A DNA stretch of 54,198 nucleotides from Bacteroidota bacterium (GTDB taxonomy: Bacteria; Bacteroidota; Bacteroidia; Chitinophagales; Chitinophagaceae): NCBI GenBank assembly GCA_018267615.1, contig JAFDYD010000008.1:58800-112997 (forward strand). The letters run 5' to 3'. Positions 18,736 to 26,809 of this stretch are shown here, piece by piece; position 1 is the stretch's first letter; each line of letters opens with the position of its first letter. Made by a program: the position numbers and the translations under genes. The notes under the pieces are model-generated. The model made no database searches, had not been told where the DNA came from, and saw nothing but the letters and a program-made list of their open reading frames with translations.

Positions 18736-19716
18736 TTGAATTTGACTGAAACTATCATCAACCTTGAAACCGTCAACCCTATCGAATTCTTCGGGGTAAA
18801 CAATGGTAAACTGGATATATTAAAAAAGAAATTCCCTCTCCTAAAAATTCTTTCACGTGGCACACAGATCAAACTAAGTGGATCTCCGGAGCAGGTGGAA
18901 ACCGCGAAGGAAAAAATTGATTTGTTGTTGCAGTACCTAGAGAGAAATGGCCATCTCAGTGAAAATTATTTCGAGCAGATTCTTGGAGGTGACGATGCGG
19001 AAACGGTAGATCATTTTGTTGATCGGAATCCGAACGATATCCTCGTGTTTGGCCCGAATGGCAAAACAGTTCGTGCGCGTACCGTTAACCAAAAGAAACT
19101 GGTTGCAACCACTGATAAAAATGATATCGTGTTTGCGATCGGACCTGCCGGTACGGGTAAAACATATACTGCTGTTGCGCTTGCGGTGCGTGCATTGAAA
19201 AACAAGATGGTCAAAAAAATTATTTTGACACGCCCCGCTGTTGAAGCCGGGGAAAATCTTGGATTCCTTCCCGGCGATCTCAAGGAAAAAATCGATCCTT
19301 ACCTGCGTCCATTGTACGATGCACTGGACGATATGATTCCTGCCGATAAACTCGGGTATTATATGAGTACGCGTACTATCGAGATCGCTCCATTAGCGTA
19401 TATGCGTGGCCGTACGTTGGACAATGCCTTTATTATTTTGGATGAAGCACAAAATGCAACAGAGCTTCAATTGAAAATGTTTTTGACAAGAATCGGTCCA
19501 ACAGCAAAAGCTATCATAACAGGCGACCTGACACAAATAGATTTACCGAAAAACCAAAAAAGCGGCCTTGGTAAAGCGCTGTATATCCTGAAAAATATCG
19601 ATGGCATTGCACAGATCGAACTGGACGAAGAAGACGTTGTTCGTCACAGGCTGGTTAAAGCAATCATCAGGGCATACGACCGCGAAAAGAATAACGAGAC
19701 AGGTTCTGCTTCGTAA
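18736..19716 (+). CDS. phoH: PhoH family ATPase
   Basis: The 326-aa protein has an N-terminal KH-like region (residues of about 1-110) and a PhoH ATPase domain: Walker A GPAGTGKT at about 136-143, the conserved LTRPAVEAGENLGFLPGD stretch, MRGRTLDNAFIILDEAQNAT as Walker B, and a sensor region ending TGDLTQIDLP. PhoH proteins are cytoplasmic ATPases linked to RNA metabolism; the precise reaction is unclear. No ATG is available near the natural N-terminus. A TTG at 18736 follows an in-frame stop, and another TTG at 18742 would give MTETIINLE. A terminator follows at 19754. Confidence 0.95.
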   Translation: MNLTETIINLETVNPIEFFGVNNGKLDILKKKFPLLKILSRGTQIKLSGSPEQVETAKEKIDLLLQYLERNGHLSENYFEQILGGDDAETVDHFVDRNPNDILVFGPNGKTVRARTVNQKKLVATTDKNDIVFAIGPAGTGKTYTAVALAVRALKNKMVKKIILTRPAVEAGENLGFLPGDLKEKIDPYLRPLYDALDDMIPADKLGYYMSTRTIEIAPLAYMRGRTLDNAFIILDEAQNATELQLKMFLTRIGPTAKAIITGDLTQIDLPKNQKSGLGKALYILKNIDGIAQIELDEEDVVRHRLVKAIIRAYDREKNNETGSAS

Positions 19717-19753
19717 AACGATTAGCAAACCTCCCTTTGAAACAATAACCCCC

Positions 19754-19781
19754 AGCCTGTGGACTTATCTGCGGGCTTTTT
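19754..19781 (+). terminator. Intrinsic terminator after phoH
   Basis: AGCCTG at 19754-19759 pairs with CGGGCT at 19772-19777 (one G-U pair), followed by a T run. It overlaps the promoter elements of the next gene, which is unusually compact. Confidence 0.6.
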
Positions 19782-19788
19782 ATATTTG
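19758..19788 (+). promoter_or_regulatory. Bacteroidetes-type promoter for the lipoprotein-crcB unit
   Basis: TGTG at 19758-19761 (three of four bases of TTTG), a 19-nt spacer, and a perfect TATATTTG at 19781-19788. Transcription should start near 19793, which excludes any start codon upstream of it and supports the GTG at 19807 for the lipoprotein. Confidence 0.6.
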
Positions 19789-19806
19789 CACATTAAAAAC
19801 TTCCAG

Positions 19807-20280
19807 GTGAAAAAATTATTGATCGTATCAATCGTGTTATTTTTTATTTCTTGTAATTCTGCGGGCACATTCAAAAAAGCTGAGGATGCACAGGATGCAG
19901 GCAGAGAATTTATCCGCGCTTCTCTCGATGGCGACCAGGAAAAAGCCGAGTTTTACCTCTGGCAGGATTCTACCAATCGTGTATTGATGAGCAAATGGGA
20001 ACAAGACTATCACCGCCTCGATGAGCAAACAAAAAAGCAATATAAAGACGCAGATATACTGGTCATCAATTTCAAAAATTTGAATGATTCAACTGCCACT
20101 TATACTTTTTCCAATAGCTATAAAAAAGATACTACAACAATACGCATCGTAAGACTTAGTGGTGAATGGCTCGTTGACCTCAAAGAAATTTTGAAATCCA
20201 AAGACAACGTGGGGCTGGATGAAATACTCAATCCGACTGATTCAGTAAAACAAACGCAAAACCCGAAGCCTGATAAATAA
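19807..20280 (+). CDS. Small lipoprotein, DUF4878-like
   Basis: The 157-aa protein starts at GTG 19807 with a lipoprotein signal (KKLLIVSIVLFFISC; Cys about residue 15). The mature part resembles the NTF2-like DUF4878 fold: a helix with AGREFIRASLDGDQEKAEFYL, then strands with TATYTFSNSYKKDTTTIRIVRLSGEWLVDLKEIL. These proteins are periplasmic or outer-membrane anchored and have no known activity. The stop codon overlaps the crcB start by one base (TAATG), so the two are cotranslated. The shared promoter is at 19758-19788. Confidence 0.8.
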   Translation: MKKLLIVSIVLFFISCNSAGTFKKAEDAQDAGREFIRASLDGDQEKAEFYLWQDSTNRVLMSKWEQDYHRLDEQTKKQYKDADILVINFKNLNDSTATYTFSNSYKKDTTTIRIVRLSGEWLVDLKEILKSKDNVGLDEILNPTDSVKQTQNPKPDK

Positions 20281-20654
20281 TGATGAAAAATATTTTACTG
20301 GTAGGTTTGGGCGGCGGGCTTGGGAGTATTGCCCGATATCTCTGCCAAAAAATGCTTGCGTGGTACGCTCACTCATTTCCTACCGGTACATTTCTTGTAA
20401 ACATTCTCGGCTGTTTTTTGATCGGTCTCTTTTACGCGCTTGCTGAAAAACAGAATTTTTTGAACCCCGAATGGAGATTGTTATTGATGACTGGTTTTTG
20501 TGGCGGTTATACCACCTTTTCAACATTTGCCCTGGAAAATATTATGCTGTATAGGAACGGCGAATTTCTTTACCTTGGATTATATATCACCGGAAGTGTA
20601 TTGTTGGGTATTGCAGCAACTTTTTGTGGAATGTTTATTCTTAAATTGTTTTGA
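20280..20654 (+). CDS. crcB: Fluoride channel CrcB/Fluc
   Basis: The 124-aa, four-helix membrane protein has the Fluc family marks GGGLGSIARYLCQ, the central PTGTFLVNILGCFLIGLFYA with the conserved Asn, and GFCGGYTTFSTFALE with the Phe-box and Na+-site region. It exports fluoride as a dual-topology dimer. It starts by a one-base overlap with the lipoprotein gene; ATG codons at 20280 and 20283 are both possible. No fluoride riboswitch can be placed, since there is no leader directly ahead of it. Confidence 0.95.
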   Translation: MMKNILLVGLGGGLGSIARYLCQKMLAWYAHSFPTGTFLVNILGCFLIGLFYALAEKQNFLNPEWRLLLMTGFCGGYTTFSTFALENIMLYRNGEFLYLGLYITGSVLLGIAATFCGMFILKLF

Positions 20655-20696
20655 TTATAATTTGCTTCCCTCTTTTGCCTTGCACGTTTAAATCTC

Positions 20697-20727
20697 TTTG
20701 CACAATGATTGTTTTCGAGTAGGTTTG
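20697..20727 (+). promoter_or_regulatory. Bacteroidetes-type promoter of ppa
   Basis: TTTG at 20697-20700, a 19-nt spacer and a perfect TAGGTTTG at 20720-20727. The start codon follows about 20 nt further on. This is one of the clearest promoters in the window. Confidence 0.75.
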
Positions 20728-20747
20728 TATCATAACTATTATTCTAT

Positions 20748-21293
20748 ATGATGACTGTTTCCCACCCCTGGCATGGTGTTCCTTACGGTAGTAATGCACC
20801 ACGAATTGTTAATGCGATTATTGAAATTCCTCAAGGCTCACGCGCGAAATATGAAATTGATAAAGAAAGCGGCCTTTTGAAATTGGACCGGGTGATTTAT
20901 TCATCCTTTTATTACCCGGTGAATTATGGTTTTATTCCTCAAACTTATGGTGATGATAAAGATCCACTGGATATATTGGTGATCACTTCCCTTCCCGTTC
21001 AGGCGCTTTGCCTGATCGAGGCAAAAATTATGGGTGTTATGCAAATGATCGACAGTGGTGATGCCGATGATAAGATTATCGCCGTGGCTGCAAGGGATCC
21101 AAGCGTGAATCACTATAACAACATCGAAGAATTTCCAAAACATTTTTTTGAAGAACTAAGACATTTCTTCGAAGAATATAAAAAACTTGAAAACAAAACG
21201 GTTGTCGTAGAAGAATTCGGCGATAAGACGGTTGCGTTGAAAGTTATCGAAGATGCAATCGCCTCGTACAAGGAAAATTTCAGAGTCAGTTAA
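20748..21293 (+). CDS. ppa: Inorganic pyrophosphatase (family I)
   Basis: The 181-aa cytoplasmic enzyme hydrolyses pyrophosphate and so drives biosynthetic reactions. It has the family I pieces: [28 protein letters not shown], and the metal-binding Asp cluster [10 protein letters not shown] followed by [18 protein letters not shown]. Length and composition are normal. ATG codons at 20748 and 20751 are equally acceptable. It stands alone under its own promoter, followed by the TauE-like gene after 28 nt. Confidence 0.96.
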   Translation: MMTVSHPWHGVPYGSNAPRIVNAIIEIPQGSRAKYEIDKESGLLKLDRVIYSSFYYPVNYGFIPQTYGDDKDPLDILVITSLPVQALCLIEAKIMGVMQMIDSGDADDKIIAVAARDPSVNHYNNIEEFPKHFFEELRHFFEEYKKLENKTVVVEEFGDKTVALKVIEDAIASYKENFRVS

Positions 21294-21321
21294 CTCAATT
21301 AATAACCCCGAATGAATTAAT

Positions 21322-21693
21322 ATGTCTATACAAACTGTCGCGCTTGTTATATTAATTGGACTTGCAGCAGGAATGTTAAGCGGCCTCGTAGGAGTCGGCG
21401 GAGGCATTATTATCGTGCCGGCTCTGATTTATATTCTCGGATTCAACCAGCACCAGGCGATGGGAACATCACTCGGTATATTATTATTGCCTGCGGGTAT
21501 TTTGGCCGTAATGAACTATTATAAAAAAGGATATATCGATATTAAAGTCGTGATTCTTCTTTTTGTTGGATTTTTGATCGGTGGCTATTTTGGAAGCAAA
21601 ATATCTATTGGTATGCAGGAATCCTCTCTTCGAAAAATATTTGCTGTAGTGCTGATTCTTATTGCAAGTAAAATGTTGTTTTTCGACAAATAA
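21322..21693 (+). CDS. Half-size TauE/SafE membrane protein
   Basis: The 123-aa protein has four predicted membrane helices and the family's glycine-rich start LSGLVGVGGGIIIVPALI plus AMGTSLGILLLPAGI. Full-length TauE/SafE transporters (sulfite, sulfoacetate and similar anions) have two such halves of about 120 residues, so this is a single-repeat version that would have to dimerise. I see no second half or frameshift downstream; the next gene is on the other strand. Confidence 0.85.
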   Translation: MSIQTVALVILIGLAAGMLSGLVGVGGGIIIVPALIYILGFNQHQAMGTSLGILLLPAGILAVMNYYKKGYIDIKVVILLFVGFLIGGYFGSKISIGMQESSLRKIFAVVLILIASKMLFFDK

Positions 21694-21711
21694 GTTGAAC
21701 ACAGCAAATAA

Positions 21712-22479
21712 TCAAAAATATCTTCTGATCAGTTTCAGATCGTGTGTCTTTTCCCCGGTTTCTATATTGATAATGCCTTTATCATTTATTTTATCTTCTC
21801 TCACCTTGCCCGATGCGTGAATGATTTTACGATTATTCAAAAGAAAGCCCACATGTGTTATTCTTCCTCCAGCATTATCAAAAAAAGCCAGATCTCCGAA
21901 TTTGGATTCTTTCAAAGACCCAACTAATCCTCCTTGTGTTGCCTGTTGCCAGGCATCACGCTTCAAGCCGATATTTAAAAACCGAAAAATGGTTTGTGTG
22001 AAGCCGCTGCAATCGGTACCAAACACCGTTTTGCCACCCCACAGGTAAGGTGTATTTAAAAAAGAATAAATTAATTTCTTCACAGAATTTTTATCTTTTT
22101 TCGCAGTCAACGGGTTCCATGTTTTTCCGCTATAATAAACTCGATTCTTTTTTTGAGAGTTGCGATTTTTTTTAAAAAGCGGCAACGAACTTCCGAGGGG
22201 AATTTGCATCGGCTGACCTTCATATTCAATTTCGGTTATCCATTTACGTGTTAATCCTTGTGGTTCGTTATAAATCGACGCATCAACTCTCAGAATATGA
22301 TTCGACTGGCACCAGCCTTCGTATCCATCATATTTGCAAATAATTTTTACCCATTGATCCGTTGTGTTATCGATGATTGAACAAAGTTCTCCGAATAGAA
22401 GTTCGCTCACCATTTCAGTTTTGTGGGAAGGCTCTGCCCTCAACGGGCTTACAGGCACACAACAAATTGCATTTTGCAT
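21712..22479 (-). CDS. NlpC/P60 cell-wall hydrolase with SH3-like region
   Basis: The 255-aa protein has an N-terminal bacterial SH3-type region (VPVSPLRAEPSHKTEMVSELLFGE ... GYEGWCQSNHIL) and a C-terminal NlpC/P60 domain with catalytic Cys157 in GTDCSGFTQTIF, His209 in RITHVGFLL and His221 in IIHASGKV. This type cleaves peptide stems in peptidoglycan, often gamma-D-Glu to diamino acid bonds. No clear signal peptide is present, so it may act on imported muropeptides like the YkfC group. It converges with the TauE-like gene, 18 nt away. Confidence 0.92.
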   Translation of the reverse strand: MQNAICCVPVSPLRAEPSHKTEMVSELLFGELCSIIDNTTDQWVKIICKYDGYEGWCQSNHILRVDASIYNEPQGLTRKWITEIEYEGQPMQIPLGSSLPLFKKNRNSQKKNRVYYSGKTWNPLTAKKDKNSVKKLIYSFLNTPYLWGGKTVFGTDCSGFTQTIFRFLNIGLKRDAWQQATQGGLVGSLKESKFGDLAFFDNAGGRITHVGFLLNNRKIIHASGKVREDKINDKGIINIETGEKTHDLKLIRRYF

Positions 22480-22514
22480 ATGAAATGTTAAATAAAAGAT
22501 GGATCAGATTGGAG

Positions 22515-22594
22515 TTGACAATTCACAGATGAGAGTTGACAAGCTTGAAATGAATTGGATTAATGACTGTCAACGGCCATCTGTGAACTGTCAA
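22515..22594. repeat. Inverted repeat in a divergent spacer
   Basis: The arms 22515-22541 and 22568-22594 (27 nt each) are complementary except for four mismatches, with words based on TTGACA and TTCACAGATG. Unlike most repeats in this window it lies between divergent genes, upstream of both the NlpC/P60 and sigma-factor genes, so it cannot serve as a terminator for either. Confidence 0.8.
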
Positions 22595-22676
22595 TTAAAT
22601 CTTCTGCGTGCAAAAATAATTGTGAAAAATGCTAATTACTGCATCTTATAAAAAGAAATTATCTATTTTAATCCTT

Positions 22677-23255
22677 GTGAACAAAGATAGCTTCAGCCAT
22701 TTTACGGACCAGGAATTACTCGATCGCTTTTATGATAATCATAACAACGATTGGTTGGGTATTTTGTTGGAACGCTATATCCTGCTGCTTTTTGGTGTGT
22801 GTATGAAATATCTTAAAAATGAAGACGAGGCAAAAGATAGTGTGCAGCAAATTTTTTTAAAAGCTATTACTGAGCTTCATAAATATAAAGTGAGCTATTT
22901 CAGGTCGTGGATCTATACCGTTGCGAGAAACCATTGCCTGATGCATCTTCGTGACAGGCAGGGCAAGATACCGGCACCGATCGATGAAAATCTTGCTGCG
23001 TCCGATGAAGATTCGGATCAATTCAATCAACTCGAAAAAGACCAGTTGCTGGAGCTGATGACAAATTCCCTTTCCGAATTAAACCAGGAACAAAACCAAT
23101 GTCTGATTTTGTTTTACCTTGAAAAGAAATCGTACCTGGAGATTACCGAAAATACTGGTTTTACCATGATGCAGGTAAAGAGTCACATACAAAATGGAAA
23201 AAGAAATTTGAAAATATTATTGGATAAGAAAATCAATAAAACGCATAAGCATTGA
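22677..23255 (+). CDS. ECF-type RNA polymerase sigma factor
   Basis: The protein of about 192 aa has region 2 (LGILLERYILLLFGVCMKYLKNEDEAKDSVQQIFLKAI ... YFRSWIYTVARNHCLMHLR) and region 4 (ELMTNSLSELNQEQNQCLILFYLEKKSYLEITENTGFTMMQVKSHIQNGKRNLKILL). It directs RNA polymerase to a small regulon in response to a signal held by its anti-sigma partner, probably the membrane protein that follows 10 nt later. I chose the GTG at 22677 (VNKDSFSHFTDQELL); an ATG at 22629 would add 16 hydrophobic residues. Confidence 0.92.
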   Translation: MNKDSFSHFTDQELLDRFYDNHNNDWLGILLERYILLLFGVCMKYLKNEDEAKDSVQQIFLKAITELHKYKVSYFRSWIYTVARNHCLMHLRDRQGKIPAPIDENLAASDEDSDQFNQLEKDQLLELMTNSLSELNQEQNQCLILFYLEKKSYLEITENTGFTMMQVKSHIQNGKRNLKILLDKKINKTHKH

Positions 23256-23265
23256 TACATGAATC

Positions 23266-23625
23266 ATGACGCAGGAATCTTTTGACATATCACCACACAG
23301 CGATAAGAATATTGATGCCGATAAGCTGCTGGACTATTTAAACGACAGGCTACCCGCCGCGGAAAAAAATGAAATCGAAAAATTGATTGCCGGCAACGAT
23401 TTTGTAAACGACGCGATCGAGGGATTAAAACACGTCAAGGATAAAAAGAAACTACAAGCGTATGTCGACCAACTGAATCAAGAACTCCACAATCACTTGC
23501 AAAAGAAAAAACTGCGCAGGGAGAAAAAACGCCTGCCGGAATATTCCTGGATCTATATAACAATCATCCTGATTTTATCGATATGCATCCTTGGCTATCT
23601 TGTTATCAGGCAATTCCTGCATTGA
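23266..23625 (+). CDS. Probable anti-sigma factor with one membrane helix
   Basis: The 119-aa protein has a helical cytoplasmic part (DKLLDYLNDRLPAAEKNEIEKLI resembles the zinc-less anti-sigma start), a basic stretch KKKLRREKKRLPEY, and one C-terminal transmembrane helix (WIYITIILILSICILGYLVI). Position right behind an ECF sigma gene and topology suggest it holds that sigma factor at the membrane. No HxxxCxxC zinc motif is present, so family assignment is by context. Confidence 0.75.
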   Translation: MTQESFDISPHSDKNIDADKLLDYLNDRLPAAEKNEIEKLIAGNDFVNDAIEGLKHVKDKKKLQAYVDQLNQELHNHLQKKKLRREKKRLPEYSWIYITIILILSICILGYLVIRQFLH

Positions 23626-23790
23626 TTAATTTGACAGCTCAAATAATGTCGTAATTTTATTAAGGAATTATCACACAGAACCTTTCTTCTCCGTTCACCG
23701 GAATTCTACAACCGAATGGTTAGTGCAAAAGATCCTTAACCCGCTTTACATATCTTGGAATTTTATTCTGGTTATTTTAAAATCAAATCT

Positions 23791-24225
23791 ATGGGTACGC
23801 TACAACAAATTCAACATTGGAGTACTACTCATCATCCGCGCTGGCTGGTGGTATTGCGTGTGGTACTTGGATTATCTCTGTTCATAAAAGGCATTTCTTT
23901 TATGAACAATGCAGTTATGCTAAATCAACTGATTTCGGGAAGCATTGTTTCGAATACTGGCGACTGGCTGCCATTGCTCATTACCGGGGCGCATCTTTTA
24001 GGAGGCTTTCTGATCATTATCGGTTTGCTGACGCGATGGGCAATTCTTTTACAGATACCAATCCTTATCGGCGCCGTGATCTTTATGAATACACAAAGCA
24101 ATATTGTTTCTTCGGGATCGGAAACAGGTTTTGCTTTCGTAATATTGATCCTTCTTTTTCTGTTCCTGGTTGAAGGCGGAGGCCCTATATCTCTCGATAA
24201 TTATTTTCGAAAAAATCCAAAATAG
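23791..24225 (+). CDS. DoxX family membrane protein
   Basis: The 144-aa protein has four hydrophobic helices and DoxX-type features: a N-terminal WLVVLRVVLGLSLFIKGISFM, then ITGAHLLGGFLIIIGLLTRWA and a late FLVEGGGPISLDNYF. Members are linked to redox or thiosulfate metabolism, but this one's function is open. I chose the ATG at 23791 (MGTLQQIQHW). A -7-like TATCTTGG lies at 23751-23758. It converges with the next gene with 10 nt between the stops. Confidence 0.85.
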   Translation: MGTLQQIQHWSTTHHPRWLVVLRVVLGLSLFIKGISFMNNAVMLNQLISGSIVSNTGDWLPLLITGAHLLGGFLIIIGLLTRWAILLQIPILIGAVIFMNTQSNIVSSGSETGFAFVILILLFLFLVEGGGPISLDNYFRKNPK

Positions 24226-24235
24226 TAGTAACCGG

Positions 24236-25324
24236 CTATTGGTACTGAATATATAACGGTTGCGGTTTTAACCTGAGGATTTCTTCCGGAGTCAGCATGC
24301 GGCTGTTTGGCTCCCTGTAATCGTTTTTATAAAATAGTTTGAAACCGGTGAATTGTACAGGTTCTTTGGCGATATAGTCTTTATAGCTGGTAAATTTCCT
24401 GGATTGCGCGCCCCATCCATCCATATCCATAACAACCTGCACATCGGGGTTGGTTTCAATTTTTTTGTAATTGGTGATCATTGGTTGTGTAAAACGGTGA
24501 ACGACCAATATTTTCGGAGGTAAATTATTTACACGAGCGAGGTTTGCGAGATAGTTAATGGCATAGTTAACGTCCGTTGCATCCATAGTGCCGATAACAG
24601 TTCCAGGTTTCTTACCTGTTTTCATCGAAAATTCGGGATCAATTCCCAAATGCACTTGCGGCATTTTCAGGTATGGCTCCAACGCTGGAATTTCTTCCTG
24701 CAAAGTGCTCATCCCAACCTGTATATCCAGAAAAACAATTGCATTGATCTGCGCTGCCAGCTTTAATACAGAATCGATCTGTTTGAACGGCATGCGTAAG
24801 CGATATTTATTGCCTTTACCGGGACTTCCTTGTGCGGTTACAGCGATATAATGGAGCGCGGGTTGCACGGCCATTGTAGAATCAGCTTTTTCCCACTTCT
24901 TAATATCGGCCGCTAATTTTTGCAACATTTCTGCCGCAGGATATTCTCCCAATATGCCCATTTTTTTTGAATAAAAATTGCCATAGTATGCTACAATTCT
25001 TTTGAAGGGAAGAATAGCTCCAACCTTTGGATATGCAGTCTTTACCGGCCAGCGTCCGGATGAATCACCATTTGCGATTTTTATTATTTTTTGATCATAT
25101 AGTGCTGTGTCCAGCACCAATGGGGCCGCTGCCGCAACCGAATCTTTCGGAGCCTCGGGACCGATGAGAGAACTATTTTTATCTGAGTTGAAATGAAATT
25201 TATTGCTTAAAACAGAGGTGACGTACAGCGTGCCGATGAGCAAAAATATCGCACTAACGGTTAAACGTAACTGCTTTTTAGTAATTATACGAATCTTGTC
25301 TGCAGTTTTCTGAAGAATTTGCAT
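24236..25324 (-). CDS. Unrecognised membrane-anchored protein, possible TIM-barrel fold
   Basis: I cannot name this 362-aa protein. It has a basic N-terminus, one signal-anchor helix at about 20-41 (LTVSAIFLLIGTLYVTSVL), a Ser/Ala/Pro linker and a domain of about 290 residues. The domain alternates strand and helix elements with acidic residues at strand ends (VFLDIQVG, VHLGIDPEF, GTMDATDVNYAINYL, KILVVHRFTQPMI, VVMDMDGWG), which fits a (beta/alpha)8 barrel. A carbohydrate-active role is possible but unproven. It stands alone under its own probable promoter. Confidence 0.75.
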   Translation of the reverse strand: MQILQKTADKIRIITKKQLRLTVSAIFLLIGTLYVTSVLSNKFHFNSDKNSSLIGPEAPKDSVAAAAPLVLDTALYDQKIIKIANGDSSGRWPVKTAYPKVGAILPFKRIVAYYGNFYSKKMGILGEYPAAEMLQKLAADIKKWEKADSTMAVQPALHYIAVTAQGSPGKGNKYRLRMPFKQIDSVLKLAAQINAIVFLDIQVGMSTLQEEIPALEPYLKMPQVHLGIDPEFSMKTGKKPGTVIGTMDATDVNYAINYLANLARVNNLPPKILVVHRFTQPMITNYKKIETNPDVQVVMDMDGWGAQSRKFTSYKDYIAKEPVQFTGFKLFYKNDYREPNSRMLTPEEILRLKPQPLYIQYQ

Positions 25325-25343
25325 AAGGTATTAGGTTATAGAG

Positions 25344-25351
25344 CAAAACTA
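25344..25351 (-). promoter_or_regulatory. Probable -7 element for the unrecognised exported protein
   Basis: Read on the minus strand, TAGTTTTG is a perfect TAnnTTTG placed 20 nt ahead of the start codon. The -33 partner is weak (a TTT-containing stretch about 16 nt further upstream). Confidence 0.4.
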
Positions 25352-25528
25352 TGGATTAATACTAAGTAAACGCATTTGTGAATCATTTATTTTTCTTAAA
25401 AAAACAATTTTTCGCATAGGGATGACTGGTTGATTTGTATCAATTACTTTTTTAGGATTTTAATAAATAAGCCACCAGTAACATCAGTTTGAATGCAATA
25501 GAAAATATATGATTATTTAGTCTACTAA

Positions 25529-25560
25529 TTTGGTGGACTAATTGATTTGCTTTACGTTTG
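25529..25560 (+). promoter_or_regulatory. Bacteroidetes-type promoter of the sterol-desaturase gene
   Basis: TTTG at 25529-25532, a 20-nt spacer and a perfect TACGTTTG at 25553-25560. Transcription should begin around 25565, downstream of the first candidate start codons (TTG 25547, ATG 25562). The usable start is therefore probably the ATG at 25574 or 25580, with a very short leader. Confidence 0.65.
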
Positions 25561-25573
25561 CATGGAAAACAAC

Positions 25574-26803
25574 ATGATTATGAAATTGAACCTGCTGGCA
25601 TTTGCAATACCACTGTTTATCGTGTGCATGTTGCTGGAATATATTGTGGCTAAACGGAGGAATATTTCATATTTGAATTTGCACGACACAGTTGCCAATC
25701 TTAGCATAGGAATTGCCGAACGATTGATAGATGTATTCACCATCGGACTTTTTTATTTTCTATATGATTTTCTTCAAAAGCATTTTGGCATTTATAAAAT
25801 TCGTCCCGGCGTTTTGATGTGGCTATTGTTGCTGATTTGCACCGATTTTGTTTGGTATTGGTATCATCGGCTTGCGCATGAGATCAGTATTTTCTGGTCA
25901 GTTCATGTAGTTCATCACCAGAGCGAGGATTTTAATTATACGGTGTCGGCGCGCATTACGGTATTTCAATCGCTGGTGCGGACAGGTTTCTGGTCAATTT
26001 TACCTGTTATTGGTTTTCCGGCTGGGATGATTACAAGTATGTTGCTGATACATGGTCTTTATCCCTTTTTTATTCATACGCGTGTTGTCGGCAAACTTGG
26101 AATTCTCGAGTATATTCTTGTAACACCATCACACCATCGCGTGCATCATGCATGCAATGAAAAATACCTGGACAAAAATTATGGTGATGTTTTTATTATC
26201 TGGGATAAACTTTTTGGCACTTTTCAAAAAGAGGACGAAACCGAGCCGATTATTTATGGACTCACAAAGCAAATAAAGAGTTACAGTTTTCTATGGCAAC
26301 ATTTTCATTTCTTAATTGAACTGGTATACACAGCGAAGCAAAAATCCAAGTGGATCGATAAATTGAAAGTTTTTATCGCGCGTCCTCACAAAGTCCCGGC
26401 ATCGTCAAGAGAAATAGCTGAAAAAAAATTTCATATCCAAAAGCGAAATACACAGATGGGAAAACCATTAAACCGTTATGTGATCTGGCAAATGGCCGTC
26501 ACATTGATTTCTCTTTTTGTGTTCATACTATTTGAAAAAAATATTCCGGTAATACAACAATTGATGGTGAGTTGTTTGATCATTATTACATTGATCAATT
26601 GCGGAGCAATTATGGAACAAAAGAGATGGGTTGTTTATCTCGAAATCAGCCGGCTATTTATTGCTGGGATATCGCTGGTTATTTTAGCGCCTGTTGTGTG
26701 GCTGATTATTTCTTTGATAATAACCGGGTACCTCATCTATTATTACTATTCGCTTTTACAATCACAATATTTTCGATACGTGTATACAACAGAGTTCAAT
26801 TAA
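25574..26803 (+). CDS. Sterol desaturase / fatty acid hydroxylase family protein
   Basis: The integral membrane di-iron enzyme of about 409 aa has all three histidine clusters of the family: HRLAHE, HVVHHQSEDFN and HRVHHACN, the last followed by YGDVFIIWDKLFGTF. Several further hydrophobic helices fill the C-terminal third (VIWQMAVTLISLFVFILF and later), longer than in typical 270-300-aa members. It oxidises a lipid substrate using O2; which lipid is unknown. The start follows from the promoter position. Six nt after its stop begins a tRNA-like sequence that may lie in the same transcript. Confidence 0.93.
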   Translation: MIMKLNLLAFAIPLFIVCMLLEYIVAKRRNISYLNLHDTVANLSIGIAERLIDVFTIGLFYFLYDFLQKHFGIYKIRPGVLMWLLLLICTDFVWYWYHRLAHEISIFWSVHVVHHQSEDFNYTVSARITVFQSLVRTGFWSILPVIGFPAGMITSMLLIHGLYPFFIHTRVVGKLGILEYILVTPSHHRVHHACNEKYLDKNYGDVFIIWDKLFGTFQKEDETEPIIYGLTKQIKSYSFLWQHFHFLIELVYTAKQKSKWIDKLKVFIARPHKVPASSREIAEKKFHIQKRNTQMGKPLNRYVIWQMAVTLISLFVFILFEKNIPVIQQLMVSCLIIITLINCGAIMEQKRWVVYLEISRLFIAGISLVILAPVVWLIISLIITGYLIYYYYSLLQSQYFRYVYTTEFN

Positions 26804-26809
26804 AATATG

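Noticed and set aside
20200..20290. Fluoride riboswitch ahead of crcB
   Set aside because: crcB starts within the stop codon of the lipoprotein gene, so no leader of riboswitch size exists there, and no crcB-motif sequence was seen.
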